Positions 10,633-22,375 are shown, numbered from the stretch's first letter. The stretch: DNA of 64,000 nt from Antedon mediterranea (GCF_964355755.1 NC_092670.1:1699001-1763000); one strand, 5' to 3'. Numbers and translations: made by a program. Notes: generated from the letters alone by a model not told the origin.

Positions 10633-13600
10633 TCACGAAAAGTTCACTTCGTTTGTTGGGCAACGGTTTGCAAAATGACCTCTTCCATTACACTAAAAAA
10701 AACACAAAATGACCTCTTCCATTACACTAAAAAAACCCACAAAAATGTAATTACTACGTTAATTTTGATTGTTTTATTGTTTGTTATTTTGTGTTTTAGT
10801 TGGCGGTAAAATGGAGGAGCAAACTTAAAGCCTTGGCTTAATGCGTCCTCCTTACACACTTTATATTTACTAATGTATGTTCTGTATATTGTACTGTATT
10901 GTAATGTATTGTACTGTATTGTACTGTATTGTACTGTACTGTACTGTACTGTACTGTACTGTATTGTACTGTATTGTACTGTATTGTACTGTACTGTATT
11001 GTACTGTATTGTACTGTACTGTACTGTACTGTATTGTACTGTATTGTACTGTATTGTACTGTATTGTATTGTACTGTATTGTACTGTATTGTACTGTACT
11101 GTATTGTGTGAAACAATAAACTTGAAATAGAATAAAAGAACATGGTATCATAACAACAATTTGGTGGTAGGATGGGCTAAGTTAAAAATAAGCATAATGA
11201 CTCATTTAAACTTACCTTAAAGCATATAATATGATCTAGATTAGAAGTCCTCTTGCCCATACCCATCCTGCCAGCTTGGTAGTTTGTGTGACCTCCACCA
11301 GTATTGTCATCATCAAAATTTCCCACATTCTGTAAAAACAAAATATTTATGAAAAAAAAAATATCTACAATAACAATCTAACAAAATTTCAGATTTATTG
11401 TGTCAAAGGTCATTGGCAAAGACAGGCGAGACCTTTGAAGTCAACTTCATGCTTTGTCAAAGGTCATGGGGACATTCATCCCTCGCTAATTCTTGACACA
11501 ATATTCACATTTTGTAACAAATTGAAAGCTCACTACTTCTAGTTTGCCAGTTAACATTGTTTCAAAGGTCATGGAAGAACACTATCAACATTGATTGACC
11601 TAGGAGCTAGTTATATCATTCAATTTATTTAAGTCTTAGGTTGTCCCTACTTCTAGTTTGCCAGTTGACATTGTGTCAAAGGTCATGGCACAACATGGAT
11701 ATCACTAACCTTTGTTGGACAACTTTGTGCTTTGTGTCCTTTCTCTCCACAATTGTGACATGTAATTCGGAGCATGTTTTCTTTCTGCGTCTCAGTCATC
11801 ATCGGTATTTCCCAACTCGGACTTAAAAAGTGAAAACAAAAACCGTGTATGAGCATAAACATAAAGTGTTCATGATTGGCTGTTTCATGTCGCCATTATT
11901 TGCACGGTATCCCTGACAACATGTTGTCCAAAAAACACCTCAATTTCAGAAGAAAAAATACAAGGTATACATTGAAAAAATAGTGAAAGTTTTGAGTGAG
12001 ATGAGATATAGGATAAACTGATTGATCACTTACTGTACAAATTTACAGTTTGGTCCATCAAGGCAAAAACCATTGAGGAAATTTTGACATAAAACTCTTC
12101 GTACATGTCTATTTTTACAATCAGGGCCTAGGGAAAAAAAATTCACATTTTTATTAAGTATTAGGAGACAATGTAGTTTTAAATAACGTGATATCAAAGG
12201 CATGTTATTGTTATTTTCATTACTTATCATTATAAAATTGAAAAGGCAGTATGTCAGTGTATCAGTCAAAACTTGTATTTACCAGACAATTTACAGTATA
12301 AGATAAGATAAGATAAGATAACTTTTATTGATCCTCAAAAAGGAAATTCATTGCTCGTCATAAAACAAAGAAAACACTATAAAAACAAATATAGCATAAA
12401 ACCATTCATATCTCTTAGGACACAGTACCTTGGTTAATTGATTTATTACAAAAATGAACTAAATATAGACTAAATAAACTAGATGTGGTGTGCAAATTCA
12501 CAACCCCCCCCCCCCCCCCACCAACCAACCAACAAACCAAAAAAAAATGTAAATAGATACGCATAACAAGTTCAGACTACCAATTCATTTTGAGGTATTG
12601 TTAGCACAAATCTTTCAAAATAAAAATATTACTTTTGATAAATTTATAAATAAACAAAATATAAGTTAGTTTACCATGTTTACAGAATCCTCTATCATAC
12701 CAGGGGCAATCCTTCATCTTGGATGCAGGATCAATGTGTAAGAATGGACATTCCTTATTACTACACATACCTGCAATGAAATAAAAACATACGAATAAAA
12801 TATGTATGCATTTGTGATATTGTTTTAAGGCAGTTTATATATATTTTCTTGCATTTAATTTTAAAATAATGCCCTACATAAGCCTGAATTATTATTCTTT
12901 TTAGTGTTTTTTTTACTTTGTTATTGAAGTGAATATAGTAAAGTTATTCATTTTCAACTTTCATTTTCAACAAAATACAGATAATCCATATAATAAGTTT
13001 CCCCTGCTAAACACTAAACACAGGCCTTGCATAGCAGGTGTTCACAGTCCTACCACTTCAAGCATGGGCCTAATTTATAGGTCCACGCTTTAAGTATGCT
13101 GTGTGTACAGTATATTGGTTTGACTGTGTATGTGAGCTATAAATGGCGTACACCGAACAGCAATGTTACTTGTGTGTTAGGTGATTGATTGCACTCGCAT
13201 CCCTCAGAGCACGGGAGGCCTGGAAACGTAAAAACGCCCTCTGTCGAAGACATGTGTTACATTGCAAACCTACCAAATTTTGTAAAGAAATAACACTCAG
13301 GCATTTTGGTCATATCAAATTGATGTAAGAATTCACAATCATCGCCCTTCTTGCAGAGTCCTCGCAGCCAATGTTTGCACACGACCTCCTTGTCACCTCT
13401 GACATGACGAAATGGACACATTTGACCTTTGACACAATTAAACTTGAAAAAACGACAGACAGCAGAACAAGATTCTAGTGAAAACAAATGTTAACAAAAT
13501 AATGTGTAATAATTGTATTATTTCTTGGTTTTCATGATGGTACAGTAGACTAGTAGTGTAGTAGTAGGTAGGCCTTAGTGGAAACAAGTTGAACAAGATA

Positions 13601-14173
13601 TCTAGCTAGGCTATCTAGTAGCTATGTGTAGTGTGTCGCATCATATCCATATTTATAATGATATAAATTGTATAGATTTCACCAAACCAAATCGTTTTCA
13701 TATACTTCATTCAAACTACAGTATGCTAAAATATAGGCCTTATCATAGAGATCACTATAAGTATAATATCTCTATGGCCTTACACAGCACTTATAAAATT
13801 TATTAACAAACAAAAATATGAAAGGAAATTAATAAAATTTATTCATATAATAACGTTTATTTTTTATATCATCTTAAAATACAGAGGTCCTAATGCTTGT
13901 CAATATAGTAGATACGCTTTTTTATCCTTAAGGCTTACATTCCAGTTTTTCTAGCATGTGAATTTTAGGGCGAATCGACCACACTCGTACCGGCCGCCGG
14001 GGAATATCAACTGTTGTCATACACACGTTATTAAACGAAAAGAAAACTGATGTATAATAAATTTACTTACTGTCCATGCCCGGAAAAGGAAGGGGCTGAG
14101 ACCCTATTTGTTGTTCGATCGCAATCTCAAGATCAAACTTAAGGTCTTCTACAGCAGCTACAATTTGTTGCAT
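10633..14173 (-). CDS. CPSF4: Cleavage and polyadenylation specificity factor subunit 4 (CPSF30)
   Basis: Seven coding exons (14071-14173, 13274-13474, 12675-12770, 12034-12127, 11710-11821, 11216-11329, 10633-10692) join in phase to 259 residues. The start MQQIVAAVEDLKFDLEIA matches vertebrate CPSF4 closely. Five CCCH zinc fingers follow: CX6CX5CX3H, CX7CX5CX3H, CX8CX4CX3H, CX7CX5CX3H and CX7CX5CX3H. Then come two CCHC zinc knuckles, CHNCGEKGHKAQSC and CFKCNGRGHFANRC; the second is split by the last intron. The family binds the AAUAAA poly(A) signal with WDR33 and acts in nuclear 3'-end processing. Vertebrate CPSF4 has one knuckle; two, as in Drosophila Clipper, is probably ancestral. The last 3' splice site is tandemly duplicated. 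Human CPSF4 is 269 residues, so this is full length. Confidence 0.97.
10671..10738 (-). repeat. 34-bp tandem duplication of the last CPSF4 splice acceptor
   Basis: A 34-bp unit occurs twice, covering the T-tract, the AG and the first 22 or so exon bases. The reading frame requires the acceptor nearer the stop codon (exon start 10692). The identical distal acceptor (exon start 10726) would add 34 nt, shift the frame and stop after 12 residues, losing the last cysteine of the second zinc knuckle. Confidence 0.9.
10870..11108. repeat. TGTAY pentanucleotide microsatellite
   Basis: About 47 units of TGTAC or TGTAT on the plus strand lie in CPSF4 intron 6. On the CPSF4 sense strand they read RTACA. 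Open frames through it on both strands are artefacts of the five-base period. Confidence 0.97.
12297..12425 (-). mobile_element. Retrotransposon 3' end with AGATA tail
   Basis: A short AGATA tandem run followed by AACTTTTATTGATCCTC resembles the 3' end of invertebrate and fish non-LTR elements inserted on the minus strand. It lies in CPSF4 intron 3; a poly-C tract at about 12506-12519 in the same intron is a separate simple repeat. Classification is by resemblance only. Confidence 0.4.
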
Positions 14174-14299
14174 CTTTCTAACTTGTATTTTATCACAATA
14201 TAAAAAATAAATCTAAGCTTCGAGGCCTAGACTACTAACGAGATTCTGGCGACCATGTTTTTTTAATGGGTTTACCCCCCTCAACGTTCTACTTTATTA

Positions 14300-15983
14300 T
14301 ACAGACTGTCCACACGGTTGCCGTGCAAATAGCATTGTACAGGGTGTGTCCTTTCCCCAACCCTGTTTTGCATAATATGAACGAACTCAACACGCGTTAG
14401 GTGTGCGCATACACGATATCTGCCTTGGTAGCCTTTTTTGGGCCGACGATATTGTACTTTTAGCAGATAGCGAAAAAGAACTCAATAAAATGTTAGATTT
14501 AGCAGGCCTATCATTTGCTAAAAAATGGAAATTTAATTTTAATAGTGAAAAGTCAAATGTTTTGATAATAGGTCAGAATTTGAATAGCGAAAAACTTTGG
14601 AAATTGGGGGATACTTTTATATCTGAAGTTGAAACATATAAGTATCTTGGTGTATACATTTTTAGAAATCTAAAAGACAATTTCCACATCAATCAAGTTA
14701 TTAAAAAGGGCAATAGGATCATTGCGTACATTAAATCTATTATAGATAGACTCAACAATTTCTATCGTGTTGTATATGGAGATATCCTTTGGAGAAGTAT
14801 CGGCCTTCCGACTATTAACTATGCTTGTGCTGTATGTGTTAATACAAATACTAAAGACATACAAAGGATTGAGTCTCTTCAATTACAAATGGCGCGAACA
14901 ATTCTTAAAGCGAGTAGAAGCACTGCAAAAGAGGCACTTTATGGCGGTCTAGGTTGGCAACCAATTAAATTAACTCAGGATATTTTTAAAGCAAAATATA
15001 TAAGCAATGTTATGTGTATGGAAATGTATCGTTGGTCAAAGCTTATATTAAACACAATTATTAGACATACGAATTTTAATTCAAGGTACCAATTTATTAA
15101 TGAATTTGAAAAAACTTGTGATTATATTAAGTCCGATTTCAATGCCATTCTTAATGATATATGTACAGGTACTGATATTGATATAAACTGGGTCAAGCCA
15201 TTGAAAATACAATTAAACAATCGTATTCTACTTTTTGGAAACAAGAAGTATTAAGAAAATCATCTTTGCTTGATTACTTCTTGATAAAAGAGTCACTTGG
15301 CCTAGAACCTTGCCTACTGGATAAAACAGATTTTTATGGCTCAAGTTTAAAATGTAAACTTCGTTCAAACACTTTACCACTTGGAAATATTACAAATAAG
15401 TGGAACATTGATAATCTAAATGACAAGTGTAAAGTTTGTGGGTCAGGTGAAGAAGATGTTAAACATTTCCTGTTTATTTGTAATAAGTTACATTAATGGA
15501 AGAATTACAAACACTTCAACATAAACTTATTGCAATAAATTGTGTAGATACTTGGGTAAATTTTATTTCTGGTGACCTATCTATTAAGGTTCAATATGTC
15601 CTAGGAAGCACGTTATTCCATAAAAATAACTCTCACGACATTTATGCTGTATTTGACAGTTATTGTAAAATGTACACAAGCCGTGCTTGGAAATTAAGAA
15701 ATGCAATTGTATTACAACTTTGAACTGTTTTATTAAAAAAAAAAGTGTTTTCTTTTCCATTGCTGTTGCAAAATTAGTAGTTGTATTAGTGTAGTTTTAG
15801 TTTGTAAATAAGTTTATAGCGTCGAGTCAAATTTTATGTCATTATCTCAAATATGTTTTATTTTCGTTTCAGTTTTTATTTTTCATTGTTTTTGTATTGA
15901 ATTTTGTAAGGTATGGACGCACCATCTACGCATGTGTGCCACTGTTAAAAAAGTGTAGTTCCAAATAAATATTATAATATTAT
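14300..15983 (+). pseudogene. Decayed non-LTR (LINE) reverse transcriptase, 5'-truncated
   Basis: The second half of a LINE ORF2 is recognisable. A reverse transcriptase palm motif, FWADDIVLLADSEKELNKML, encoded near 14436-14495, carries the catalytic ADD. Downstream helices follow, then a C-terminal knuckle CKVCGSGEEDVKHFLFIC (about 15429-15482). The coding sequence runs through three frames (14403-15254, 15266-15496, 15496-15723), so at least two frame breaks are present. Upstream, remnants of the preceding RT segment (14342-14400) are also out of frame. An AT-rich 3' region ends near 15983. The element is dead and was truncated on insertion about 130 bp upstream of the CPSF4 start codon. 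Confidence 0.85.
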
Positions 15984-16093
15984 ATTACACTTATTTTCGG
16001 GTACATTGAACTGTTATTTGTGACCATCAATCAATCTTTTTAAATAATAACGCTCCTATGAGATCAAAACCAGGTTCTAAAAAACATATAGCA
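15984..16093. other. Short unannotated spacer
   Basis: This AT-rich spacer separates the LINE relic from the TTAAAGATG inverted-repeat element. I see nothing in it. Confidence 0.4.
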
Positions 16094-16558
16094 TTAAAGA
16101 TGTATTGTCTCTTAAAACACAAAAAATGAAAAAAAAAGTTATTCACTTTAAGTCGAAAATTATAGAAAACAAGTTTACGTAATTAACAGGTAAATTAATG
16201 TGATTACATTTTGTCTGGAAAATCGTCTGAGCGAAAGTAAACAAAGATTTCAAATCATGAGTATGCATTATGCTAATTAGGATTGTTTACAACTGATCGT
16301 CACGGATGAGAAGGTGTTTTCACACAGTTCGCGAGGAAGTTTTATGATTATGCATACAGAGTAGCCAAACAAGCGCGTTGCATTATAAGATATGTTTTGA
16401 TCGAAAACTTTGACTAGAAGTCAAAGTTATTTTTTTAACAAAAAAACGTCTGTATTTCGGTTAAATTACTTTTTTTCTATTATAATACTTCAAAATGACC
16501 CACTTTTTTTTCGAAATATTAAAATTGTTAATTAGTCAAAGGGACAATACATCTTTAA
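16094..16558. mobile_element. Inverted-repeat element, TTAAAGATGTATTGTC ends
   Basis: The block begins TTAAAGATGTATTGTC and ends GACAATACATCTTTAA, an exact 16-bp inverted pair 465 bp apart. It has no coding capacity. A 9-bp-arm palindrome (AACTTTGAC...GTCAAAGTT) lies inside near 16408-16430. It looks like a non-autonomous DNA transposon; the TTAA at both ends may be the target site rather than part of the element. Confidence 0.75.
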
Positions 16559-17814
16559 GGATTTCTATTATTTTGTGTCAAGTTGATCGACGATAGGGTA
16601 GAATTGTTCAATTTTTTTTTAATTGTTAGGAGACTTTAGCAGAGTCGTGGTAGAAAGACACGGCTCTTCGTTTTAGACTATAATGGGAAATTAAAATAAA
16701 TCATCTACCAGACTTTAGCTAATTGATTTGTTAACTACTTATAAGTCCAATCAATTCTCTTTATGAGTTTTCCATTTCAATTAGATTAAGTGCAATTCTC
16801 AGTAAAACTCAATGCGGAGTAGGCCTAACATAACCTATAGGCCTGTATGCTTAATAACAGAAATTGAAAAGAACGTTTAAAGTGTCTGATCAAACTACTA
16901 CCAATTAAAGTAAGAGTTTAAATTACGTTTTATTGAAAAGAATTCTAAATCGTCTGGCTGAGGCGTGATAATAGAGCGATCTGTTATTGAATAGGTTAGC
17001 TAATTGGACGATTAGCGCGAAGCAATGGCCTTAAGAGGTGGGGTGTTGCTACCGTTAGCTTTCTGGATGAAGAACAACGTTCTTAAAGACTACTATTGAA
17101 TTCGGCACATTTGCTTTCTGTGGGTCTTTATTATTATTATTTGCAGTGAACAATTAAAGCATTGTATACACTAAAAGCCTTTGAGAAGTAAAATGTTAAT
17201 ACAAGTTTCCTAGCTCAATGAAAAGACAAGAAAACGTCCGTTTAAAAAAAACATGGAAATGGAGTTCAGGCAAATGGAAAGTTCTAGAAATTTCTAATTT
17301 TAGTTTCTAATTCTAAAGCTGAATTTTGCTGCCTTGTTTTATGGTTTCTCTAACGAACGCAAACAAAACACTTGATGTGGTTTTAGCTTTGAAAAGGTAA
17401 AAAAATTCACTCCATTGATCCAAATTATTTTAGGATGTCAAAAATATTATTCTATTTTTTCACATGTATGTCATCAGTTTGTTGATAGTGACTATAATTA
17501 TCATTAGGCCTATTAGGCCTATAGAAACAATAACATTTCGGATGAATGGAAAAAAAATGTTCCACGCATCATAACAGTTGATTGATAATTTAAATTTAAA
17601 ATTGCATTCAATAGACCATAAATCATGTCAATAGGAGGCCAGCTTATATTATTCTAATTTCCCTGGATCTTGTATGATTTATCGGACGAACAATCTTCTT
17701 GATTCATTTCAACTTAGTGATTTTAGTTCTCTAAATCTAAAAAAAAATTACTGCCTTGTTTTCCCTTTTTTTTTTGCAAATGTTATTACAGTAGTTGCAA
17801 ATACGGAAGCTTAA
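16559..17814. other. Intergenic stretch
   Basis: No gene, RNA or ordered repeat is recognised. TAGGCCTA palindromes occur at about 16820 and 17507-17521. Confidence 0.4.
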
Positions 17815-18130
17815 AAATATACCAATAGCCACGTAAAACAAGTACCAATAGCCACGTAAAACAAGTACCAATAGCCACGTAAAACCAACACAAATACCAA
17901 TGGCCACGTAAAACCAACACAAATGCCAATAGCCACGTAAAACCAACACAAATACCAATAGTCACGTAAAACCAACACAAATACCGAGTGTTGACAAAGT
18001 GCGAGGCAGCGAGGCAAGCGAGGCATGCGCGGCATGCCAAATATTTGTGCGAGGCATCATTTTATCATTTCCAAAAGTGCGAGGCATGCGAGGCATATAG
18101 TTTACAATTTCAAAAAGGTGCGAGGCATAT
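17815..18130. repeat. Satellite plus GCGAGGC module, left copy
   Basis: A short-period array of CCAATAGCCACGTAAAAC-type units (about 17815-17990) is followed by about 130 bp dense in GCGAGGCA motifs (17999-18126). Open frames in the array rich in Trp, Tyr and Leu are repeat artefacts. A related module lies at 19905-20165. There the GCGAGGC part is inverted but the CCACGTAAAAC array keeps the same orientation. Confidence 0.85.
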
Positions 18131-19025
18131 TTTAACGTGCTATTATGCTATATTATAGGCCTAATAATCAATCGATACAAGCGTATCTAAATAGATTCGT
18201 GTATACACTCATCATGTTGTTTATTTTTATGTAACGATTGTTTTTTCATTCAAGTCATATCGTGTCAAATTTTACTTTTACAAAAGTGCCCAAACTACGG
18301 TTCAAAAATCTGAACGACAGTCTTCAACTTTCGATAAACAATAATTGTTATAGCGACACACTCATCAAATGACTGCAATGTTTGTTGGCATTTCGAGCGT
18401 GTTCACTCACATGTCTCTCGAACATAGCAGAGTGAAAATAATATTTTGTCACACCCCTGCGCCTAGATCCGGTAGACCCGAGAGATGGAATATCCCTCTT
18501 TACTATTTAGCAGGTAGCGGAATGATTCAGCCCTCAGCTCAGAGGATTGTGGTGCATTCCCCTCCTATAGCACGTGGTTTCAGCAGCAACGCACAGACTT
18601 CTCTCTGAGCGGCGTGCCAAAGACATTTTTGACATTCCATTCTCTAGGAACAACACGTGTACCTCTCTCGCAAATAAGGTGAACAGCGATTGCCAGGACA
18701 AGTTCAATAACTGGCGGTGAATAAAAGGTAACTGATATGCCGATCCAATAACATGCCGCAAAGAAAAAAATTGCGACAGAATTCTGGAGCGCGTGTGAAA
18801 AAAGACTTACGTCCGACAATTGTAATACTAGGCCTAAAATTAAACTTTAGCTAATATGCTTAGCCCTAACCTAGATAAAAGGCCTATGTAGAAAATAATT
18901 TAATCAATTTTGATAAAATAATAATTGGTGTAATATTTAATAATGATACACTATTCCTGTTTTAGTAAGCTAGGTATATTACGAACGATTTTTATTTATT
19001 GTTGTCCATGTACGTACTAATAAAC
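18131..19025. other. Intergenic stretch
   Basis: No gene is recognised. A minus-strand open frame at 18580-18819 is hydrophobic but has no start context, no splice partners and no family resemblance that I can see. Confidence 0.35.
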
Positions 19026-19880
19026 CTGGCGCTAGTTTCCTTCGCTTGTATTTTTACTCCAAATTTGATAACTAACTTTATCGTGTGAATACCACACCTT
19101 AGAAGTATACCTCATGAGTACTTTAATGAAAGAATCACATAAAAAGTAACAAATAAATCCTTAAATTAATGATTTTACAGGCGTGTTCCTCGCACACTGT
19201 TCGCGAATTTCACTTATTCAATGTTCAATATTTTTGTTTCTATGGAGCGCCAAAAGAGCAACGATAATAGAGGACTAAAACTCAGTGGAATGCGTCAATT
19301 TCTCATGCATTTATTGGTGAAAAACACGTTTTATTTCAATATATTTGTTAATTTGTCAATAAAAATGTTGTAATATGTTACTGCTGATACTGTTCTGTTT
19401 TCAAAGAATAATAATCGATCCTAAATCAACATCACTACCTAGTCTAGACCTAGGACATCCTACTAAGGATATTATGATGAATTTTTCTATTTTATTCTTT
19501 AAAAGGTTAACGAAACCGTGTACATTATCAATAGTAACATTTTTCCTTACTGACAGTGACAAAATCTATTGAAATTGTACTTGATTTTCACCAAATAATG
19601 CGTTAAATATAAATGGATTCCACAGAGTTTTTAGCCCTCTAATTAATTTTGCTCTTTTGGCGTTCCATAGAAACCAAAATATTGAACATTGAGTGTGCGA
19701 AATGCGAGAAAAACAACGTCTGTAAAATCACCACTTTAATGGATTTATTGTTACTTTTATGTGATTTTTCTTCATTAAAGTAGGCCTACTAATTCTAAGC
19801 TGTGGTATTCAGGATAAAGCCTTGGTTAAATTACAAGGCAGGTGCAAAAGGAAACTAGCCTAGCGGGCCTAGGCCTAGGC
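19026..19880. repeat. Large imperfect hairpin (inverted repeat)
   Basis: Left arm about 19026-19385 and right arm about 19515-19880 are inverted relatives. Matching landmarks are CTAGTTTCCTT, TGAATACCACA, the TTTAATGAA-to-TCACATAAAA block, CAATGTTCAATATTTT and GCGCCAAAAGAGCAA (GCTCTTTTGGCG on the right). The arms are diverged, with many substitutions and small gaps, so this is an old foldback. The loop of about 130 bp has no gene. It is bracketed by the two GCGAGGC modules. Confidence 0.8.
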
Positions 19881-19904
19881 TACTTCAATTTCGGTGATTT
19901 CCTG

Positions 19905-20165
19905 CCTTGCAATTTTGAGAAATGATAAAATGATGCCTCGCATTTTTTGATGATGGTAAAACGATGCCTCGCATAAATTTCTGACTTGCCTCGCATGCCT
20001 TCCCTGCCTCGCGTGCCTCGCTGCCTCGCACTTTGTTACTACCCACAAATACCAATAGCCACGTAAAACCAACACAAATGCCAATAGCCACGTAATACCA
20101 ACACCAACGTAAAACCAACACAAATACCAACACCAACGTAAAACCAACACCAACGTAAAACCAAC
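19905..20165. repeat. GCCTCGC module plus satellite, right copy
   Basis: GCCTCGC motifs (19935-20035) are followed by CCAATAGCCACGTAAAACC and CCAACACCAACGTAAAA units (20040-20165). This mirrors the left module at 17815-18130 except for the satellite orientation. Confidence 0.85.
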
Positions 20166-21144
20166 ACCAACAAACTGGCAAACAGCGGGTCTTCAAACAC
20201 TAAATACACGTTTGATCATTTTTACTAGCGCGAACATTTTTAATAATCAGTTCCAAAACCTCACATCTGTACAATAATTTTACGATAAGATTAGCAGTTT
20301 CATAACCTTTTATTCTAGTTTTCTTTCTAGATTAGATATTTATTTGATAGTGAAAGGTTAATGGCCTACCGTGCTATTAATTTATACTTTATTAAACAAT
20401 GCCCTATATCGTAAGTCATGTTTCAGGATGGAAAGTTCATATTTCCTTGTTTATATAGAACACTTAGGGGAAAAATGGAAAATCAGCACTGTGGTCATGT
20501 TACAAGAGTTATCAAAACATTATAGATTATCTGATAAAACTCCTGACATAGAATGGATACAGTAGGCCTATACTTGGGCGGCGCTTTAAAAACTTGGAGC
20601 ACAATGTTCTTGAGACCAAAAACTATATAGGCTACGAATACAGAATATAATAGCACAATTTGTGTAATGTATTTTAGATGCAAGATATATAGGGACTAAT
20701 AGTTGTCACTGGATAAAAAATGTTTCCAAATAAAAGTCGATTCTATCGTTTCTAATGCTTTGTTGTACCATTTATAATAATTTCTAGGAATCAGCTCGTT
20801 GTCAAAATGGACACCTGTGCTCTATCAAACCGAACATTAATTTATAACAGAACACCGCGAATATTTCCATTTCTTACTTAAAAGATGTGCTAATTGACAG
20901 CCATTTTCCATCATACATTTGCTTTAACAAATTAATTAAGGTGTTGAAATCTTTTACAAGAGTAATTATTTTAAGGTGGAATTCTAAAAATATGTCCGAA
21001 TCACAAATCCCTTCTTAATTGGTAATTAACAGGTCTCATCACCGCGTTAACAAGTCCAACCCCTTCATTGACCTGTCGGTTTGATTGGTCAGTCACAATG
21101 TCCACTTTGGCGTTATTCAGCGCTTTACGCGTGCTTCTATTGTG
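20166..21144. other. Upstream region of the first anaphylatoxin-like gene
   Basis: No coding exon is seen. The proximal 100 bp before 21145 should contain the core promoter of the secreted-protein gene that starts at 21273. Confidence 0.4.
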
Positions 21145-21152
21145 TATAAAAG
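21145..21152 (+). promoter_or_regulatory. TATA box of first anaphylatoxin-like gene
   Basis: TATAAAAG lies about 128 bp before the start codon at 21273. A transcription start around 21175-21180 is expected. A clear TATA box suits a tissue-restricted secreted product; this is inference. Confidence 0.6.
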
Positions 21153-21272
21153 ACAAGAATCACACGAGCATCACACACAAGCCAGTAGGCAGGTCACAGA
21201 GCAACACCAACAAGTTGAATACCAGAACAACTATATTACTCTTCATAACGTTTCAACAAGGAAAGTTCGAAG

Positions 21273-22375
21273 ATGAATGCTATCATGTTGACAACGACGA
21301 CGGTGTTTTTCCTAATGTTTTGCGTGACATCTATTTCAAGTGGTAAGTCATTTACTTAATATCACAATAAAACAACAATAATATTCGGATACTGTATATA
21401 TTTATATTTTATGCCATAATTCTCAAATAACTTTTATATGAGTTCTACTTTTTATCTTCGTACTGAAGTTTACCAGCAGTGGTCATAACGCATTAGTCTG
21501 ACTTGAAAAATTCAACTCTCAAAAAAGTTAAATATTGAGTTGAATCACTCAAAGTTGTAACCATCTCTAAGTTAATTTGGATATTAACATCATTTTGTTA
21601 TTGGTGGTTTTGTATAATCAGCTTTCCAGAACAAACTTTGGTTGAAATCAATTAGGTGAAATCAATAACAATCGATCTTTCACCTCGTGTTTTCAACCTT
21701 TTTCGCTTCAACTCATAAAACTATAGAAACAATAATCTCAACCATTTTTCGCAAGTCTTCTCACATGTATATTTATAAAGTACAATTACGTAGGGCAAAC
21801 ATCTAACCAATTAACTATATCCCTGCCGCAAGCTGCTTTCATAGTACTGTCAATTATTCATTAACTTCATTACTAACTTATGTCTATTTTTTTCAGTGGT
21901 GGTAGAGTTTGAGTTTGATGACGAAACATCTGATGATAGGCCGATGGGCTTCGATGCTAAAGCTATCCTAAATCAACTTGAGCAGGAAACATTTGAAGAA
22001 GTTTCTGATATCCAAGGTAGAACATACAACGCAAAGAAGTGCTGTAAAATCGGTAAAAGGGTTGCGGATGAATCTATGTATTGTAACATCGACTTAATGC
22101 AGGTTGAAAAAAAGAACAACGCAGCTCACCGCAGAAAAATGAAGTTCCACGGACCGCTGGTTGAGGAACATGAAACCCAGGAGGACCTGATGCAAAAGGT
22201 GGAGAAATGCTACCCGTCGAAGGCATCGCGAAACATGTTTTCAAAATGCTGCCAGTGGCAACAGAGTCTAATTGATGAGATGGAGTCCTGTAAACGAATG
22301 GAAACCAAAGAAGACAAACGTCAGTGCAGACAAGATGTAAAAGCGCGCGAAAGACGACGAAGAAAGAAAAAGTAA
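21273..22375 (+). CDS. Small secreted protein with anaphylatoxin-like domain (copy 1)
   Basis: Exons 21273-21342 and 21897-22375 join in phase 1 to 182 residues. Residues 1-23 are a clean signal peptide ending CVTSISS, encoded by the first exon. An acidic stretch follows (residues 27-62). Then comes Cys72-Cys73-X12-Cys86, the opening signature of anaphylatoxin (ANATO) domains such as complement C3a and fibulins. A linker of 41 residues leads to Cys128-X12-Cys141-Cys142. Two more cysteines (155, 167) precede a basic tail RERRRRKKK. In classical ANATO domains the gap between the third and fourth cysteines is much shorter, so assignment is by pattern only. No EGF, TM or protease region is present, so the mature form should be a soluble disulfide-linked peptide. 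A paralogue lies 5.5 kb downstream on the same strand. Function unknown. Confidence 0.82.

Noticed and set aside
10870-11108. UGUA-rich array as a binding platform for CFIm or Pumilio
   Set aside because: TGTA is on the plus strand, but the CPSF4 transcript is from the minus strand and reads UACA, so the motif would not be in the RNA.
10838-11151. Long overlapping open frames on both strands, rich in Tyr, Cys, Gln and Val
   Set aside because: They run through the TGTAY microsatellite in CPSF4 intron 6. A five-base period without stop codons gives open frames automatically.
17737-18040. Apparent membrane proteins rich in Trp, Tyr and Leu (also at 19875-20196)
   Set aside because: They are translations of the CCACGTAAAAC satellite, with no start context and matching repeats in several frames.
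18580-18819. Hydrophobic minus-strand open frame
   Set aside because: There is no recognisable family, no supported start and no splice partners, and it lies in a repeat-rich interval.
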